From: CAZFAI01 sp964516555
GTDB lineage: Bacteria; Patescibacteriota; Microgenomatia; UBA12405
Assembly: GCA_964516555.1 (NCBI GenBank)
Contig: CAZFAI010000004.1
Span: 1-34,419, forward strand
DNA length: 34,419 nt
Reading direction: 5' to 3'
The translations under genes and the position numbers were made by a program. Under the pieces are notes generated by a model. It was given only the letters and a program-made list of their open reading frames with translations. It did not search any database and had not been told where the DNA came from. Every line of letters starts with the position of its first letter. Within the stretch, counting starts at the first letter, position 1. Below are positions 32,425 through 34,419 of this stretch, one piece after another.

Positions 32425-33993
32425 ATGTTCGATTCATTTTTATCAAAGTTTAAAGGCATCATATCCGGGGACAGCAAGTCGCAGGATGTCAAAACTAAAT
32501 CAGTTACTACCGGAACAAAAGTTATTGAAGAAAAAAATAGAGTAGTCTATTCACCAACCAGGAAGACCAAAACAAAGACTGCTGTTGCCACCAAAACAGC
32601 TACCCCGCCACCTCAGTCCAATGCTGAAGCTGAAGTAGCTCTGGCCAACGCCAAAAGGCTTGAAACCGAAGCTAGAGCCAAAGAAGCTGAAATATTTCAA
32701 AGATTATCTTCACTGGCAGAAAAAGAGCGCTACTTAATTCAAAAAGAAAAGTCGTTGGATTCTCAGGCTGCTGAACTAAAGTCAAAAGTTGAGTCAATTG
32801 ACGACCTTTACAAAAAACAACTGGAAAAACTGGAAACAATATCAGGGCTAGATATTGAAAAGGCCAAGCAGTTGATTTTAAGCAGCACCGAAAAGAGAAT
32901 GGCCACTTGGATTGCCAAAAAAGTTGAAGAAAGTCGTGAGTCCATCCGTCAAAAAGAAGATGAACTCGCCAAGGAAATCTTAATTGAGGGCATTCGTCAC
33001 GGTGTTACTGAATATGTAGCCGAATATACCGTATCAACAATCACTTTGCCTGATGAAAAAATAAAAGGCAAGATTATTGGCCGGGAAGGTCGGAATATCC
33101 ATGCATTCGAAAAGGCCACCGGAGTTGAACTTGAACTTGATGAGTCAAATGATATCCGGATTTCATCCTTTGATTCAACCAGGAGGGAAATTGCCAAAAT
33201 CTCACTCGAGAAACTTATCAAAGATGGTCGTATTCAGCCTCTTAAGATTGAACAGATCGTTGCGCAAACCAAAAATGATATGGAAAAAATTCTAATAAAT
33301 GAGGGCAAAAGAATTTGTCAGGAAGCGGGTATATTTAATCTACCTACCGAATTGATCAAATATATTGGTAAGTATAAATATAGATTTTCCTACGGTCAAA
33401 ATTTAGCTAAACATACCATTGAAGCAACCAAGATCGCCACTGCGATTGCTCATGAATTAAAAGCTGATGTCAATACGGTAAAGCTAGGCGCCCTCCTTCA
33501 TGATATTGGCAAGGTTGTCTCCGATCAGGAAGGCACCCATATCGATCTTGGTGTTGACATTCTTCATCAATATAAAATTCCTCAGTCAGTAATAAATTGT
33601 GTTGCCGAACATCACGAGGACAAAGAGTTTTCCTCAATTGAATCGGTAATTGTCTATATCGGCGATGCCGCTTCGGGTACTCGTCCTGGAGCCAGATATG
33701 AGGTACACGAAGAATATTTGACCCGTATGAAAAATATTGAAGAGGTTGCCAAGAGTTTTTCGGGTGTCTTAAGTGTTGCTGCTTATCAGGCGGGTAGGGA
33801 AGTTATGGTTATTGTCGAACCTTCCCAGGTATCTGATTCGGAAGCAACCGTTTTAAGTCAAAATATTGCCGAAAAACTCGAAGAAGAGGCCAAATGGGCC
33901 GGTCAAATCAAGGTCACTGTTGTTAGGGAATTGCGTACCAGCAGCACCATTGTGGCAAGCAAAATCAATAAAAATGCGGTTAAAAACGATTAG
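32425..33993 (+). CDS. rny: Ribonuclease Y without the N-terminal membrane anchor
   Basis: RNase Y is an endoribonuclease that starts mRNA decay. It has 522 residues. A coiled coil occupies about 65-190, the KH domain contains KIIGREGRNIHAFEKATGVE (216-235), and the HD domain has H330, H359-D360 (LLHDIGK). The ATG at 32425 has TGGAGG four bases upstream, the strongest ribosome site of the region. Unlike typical RNase Y there is no N-terminal transmembrane helix: the start MFDSFLSKFKGIISG is a short amphipathic stretch, followed by a Lys/Thr-rich linker. The 154-base region before it holds no gene. Confidence 0.95.
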   Translation: MFDSFLSKFKGIISGDSKSQDVKTKSVTTGTKVIEEKNRVVYSPTRKTKTKTAVATKTATPPPQSNAEAEVALANAKRLETEARAKEAEIFQRLSSLAEKERYLIQKEKSLDSQAAELKSKVESIDDLYKKQLEKLETISGLDIEKAKQLILSSTEKRMATWIAKKVEESRESIRQKEDELAKEILIEGIRHGVTEYVAEYTVSTITLPDEKIKGKIIGREGRNIHAFEKATGVELELDESNDIRISSFDSTRREIAKISLEKLIKDGRIQPLKIEQIVAQTKNDMEKILINEGKRICQEAGIFNLPTELIKYIGKYKYRFSYGQNLAKHTIEATKIATAIAHELKADVNTVKLGALLHDIGKVVSDQEGTHIDLGVDILHQYKIPQSVINCVAEHHEDKEFSSIESVIVYIGDAASGTRPGARYEVHEEYLTRMKNIEEVAKSFSGVLSVAAYQAGREVMVIVEPSQVSDSEATVLSQNIAEKLEEEAKWAGQIKVTVVRELRTSSTIVASKINKNAVKND

Positions 33994-33999
33994 TAACAC

Positions 34000-34027
34000 T
34001 TGCATTTTGCCCTAAATTAGCTAAAAT
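34000..34027 (+). promoter_or_regulatory. Candidate promoter of the HU gene
   Basis: TTGCAT (34000-34005) and TAAAAT (34022-34027) are separated by 16 bases. The start near 34034 would give a leader of about 27 bases. A competing -10, TATAGT at 34028-34033, is also present, so the exact site is uncertain. No ribosome site precedes the ATG at 34061. Confidence 0.4.
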
Positions 34028-34060
34028 TATAGTGAATTATAAATTTAGCAATATTAAATA

Positions 34061-34333
34061 ATGACCAAAAAAGACCTCATAGAATTAGTCTCTCAAAAAG
34101 CTAAACTAAGTAAGAAAGCTAGTAAGCAAGCAGTAGAAACTTTCCTTTCTGAGATTATGAAATCTCTCAGCAACGGTGAAGTTGTTAAACTTTCCGGTTT
34201 TGGAACTTTCAAAACCAAAATGTTTAAAGCCAAAACCATTAAGGCTATTGGTTCGAAAGAATCAAAAAAGATTGTTGCCAGAAGAATGCCTCGTTATATA
34301 CCCGGCACCAAAATTAAGAAAATGGTCAAGTAA
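34061..34333 (+). CDS. HU/IHF-family DNA-binding protein with non-canonical arm tip
   Basis: HU-type proteins dimerise and bend DNA, compacting the nucleoid. It has 90 residues, the usual length. The N-terminal helices (MTKKDLIELVSQKAKLSKKA) and VKLSGFGTF at 42-50 are standard, and the C-terminal MPRYIPGTKIKKMVK closes the fold. The beta arm aligns without gaps but its tip lacks RNPxTG: Ile63 stands where the DNA-intercalating Pro normally is. The whole protein is strongly basic. A strong terminator follows 17 bases after the stop, so it is probably a single-gene unit. Confidence 0.95.
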   Translation: MTKKDLIELVSQKAKLSKKASKQAVETFLSEIMKSLSNGEVVKLSGFGTFKTKMFKAKTIKAIGSKESKKIVARRMPRYIPGTKIKKMVK

Positions 34334-34350
34334 ACCTAAATTGATCTCTC

Positions 34351-34379
34351 AAAAGCCCCTCGACACGAGGGGCTTTTTT
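34351..34379 (+). terminator. Rho-independent terminator after the HU gene
   Basis: A perfect 12-base stem (AAAAGCCCCTCG with CGAGGGGCTTTT) closes a 3-base loop ACA and is followed by a run of T. The GC-rich core is AGCCCCTCG/CGAGGGGCT. With A-tracts on one side and T-tracts on the other it could also work in the opposite direction. It is the only unambiguous intrinsic terminator in the window. Confidence 0.95.
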
Positions 34380-34419
34380 GTTCTCTTACCAGTTTCTTAC
34401 CGCTCTCTAGTTTGAATTT

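Noticed and set aside
1..34419. Alternative genetic code with TGA read as Gly, as in some CPR lineages
   Set aside because: Conserved genes contain no internal TGA, and rplQ and the PH-like gene end at TGA in the expected place.
1..34419. CRISPR array, insertion sequence, prophage or defence island
   Set aside because: No regularly spaced repeats, transposase, integrase or known defence gene is visible; nearly all bases belong to recognisable core genes.

Overview
This window looks like a chromosomal segment of a Candidate Phyla Radiation (Patescibacteria) bacterium, most plausibly of the Microgenomates group, taken from a metagenome assembly. The evidence is the dense, low-GC core-gene layout, the absence of rpmD (protein L30, reported missing across CPR lineages) between rpsE and rplO, zinc-ribbon forms of S4, S14, L24 and L36, and several shortened or divergent core proteins. 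A 10-N scaffold gap at 9849-9858 shows that the sequence is a draft scaffold. The group assignment is inference. Conserved genes read through with the standard code, and TGA is used as a stop.

Layout. Positions 1-6951 carry the 3' two-thirds of rpoB, then rpoC, rpsL and rpsG (RNA polymerase plus the start of the str operon). Positions 6978-10790 interrupt the usual rpsG-fusA linkage with three envelope-type genes: a bitopic membrane protein with a GspL/PilM-like cytoplasmic part and a LytR_C-like external part, the sugar-nucleotide dehydratase rfbB, and a minus-strand FAD oxidoreductase broken by the scaffold gap. fusA has its own promoter at 10842. A second promoter at 12978-13006 precedes tuf and a long S10/spc-type operon: tuf, rpsJ, rplC, rplD, rplW, rplB, rpsS, rplV, rpsC, rplP, rpmC, rpsQ, rplN, rplX, rplE, rpsN, rpsH, rplF, rplR, rpsE, rplO, secY, adk, infA, ending at 24871.

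A near-consensus promoter at 24886-24914 starts the alpha operon: rpmJ, rpsM, rpsK, rpsD, rpoA, rplQ, rplM, rpsI. Downstream are uppP (lipid-carrier recycling), a possible 54-codon gene on the minus strand, a PH-like hypothetical protein, tRNA-Pro(GGG) on the minus strand, recA-recX, an RNase Y without a membrane anchor, and an HU-family gene followed by a strong intrinsic terminator at 34351-34379.

The genes together supply transcription (rpoA, rpoB, rpoC), about 30 translation components, protein export (SecY), envelope precursor metabolism (rfbB, uppP) and DNA/RNA maintenance (recA, recX, rny, HU). The most unusual points are the remodelled EF-Tu switch I, the altered rifampicin pocket in RpoB, the L2 without its N-terminal segment, the altered L16 loop, the HU arm tip without its usual proline, the anchorless RNase Y, the GspL/LytR_C-type fusion, and a recurring promoter geometry in which the -10 box lies only 6-9 bases before the ATG, suggesting leaderless mRNAs. 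I found no CRISPR array, insertion sequence, prophage or defence system, and no stretch over 300 bases without a gene.
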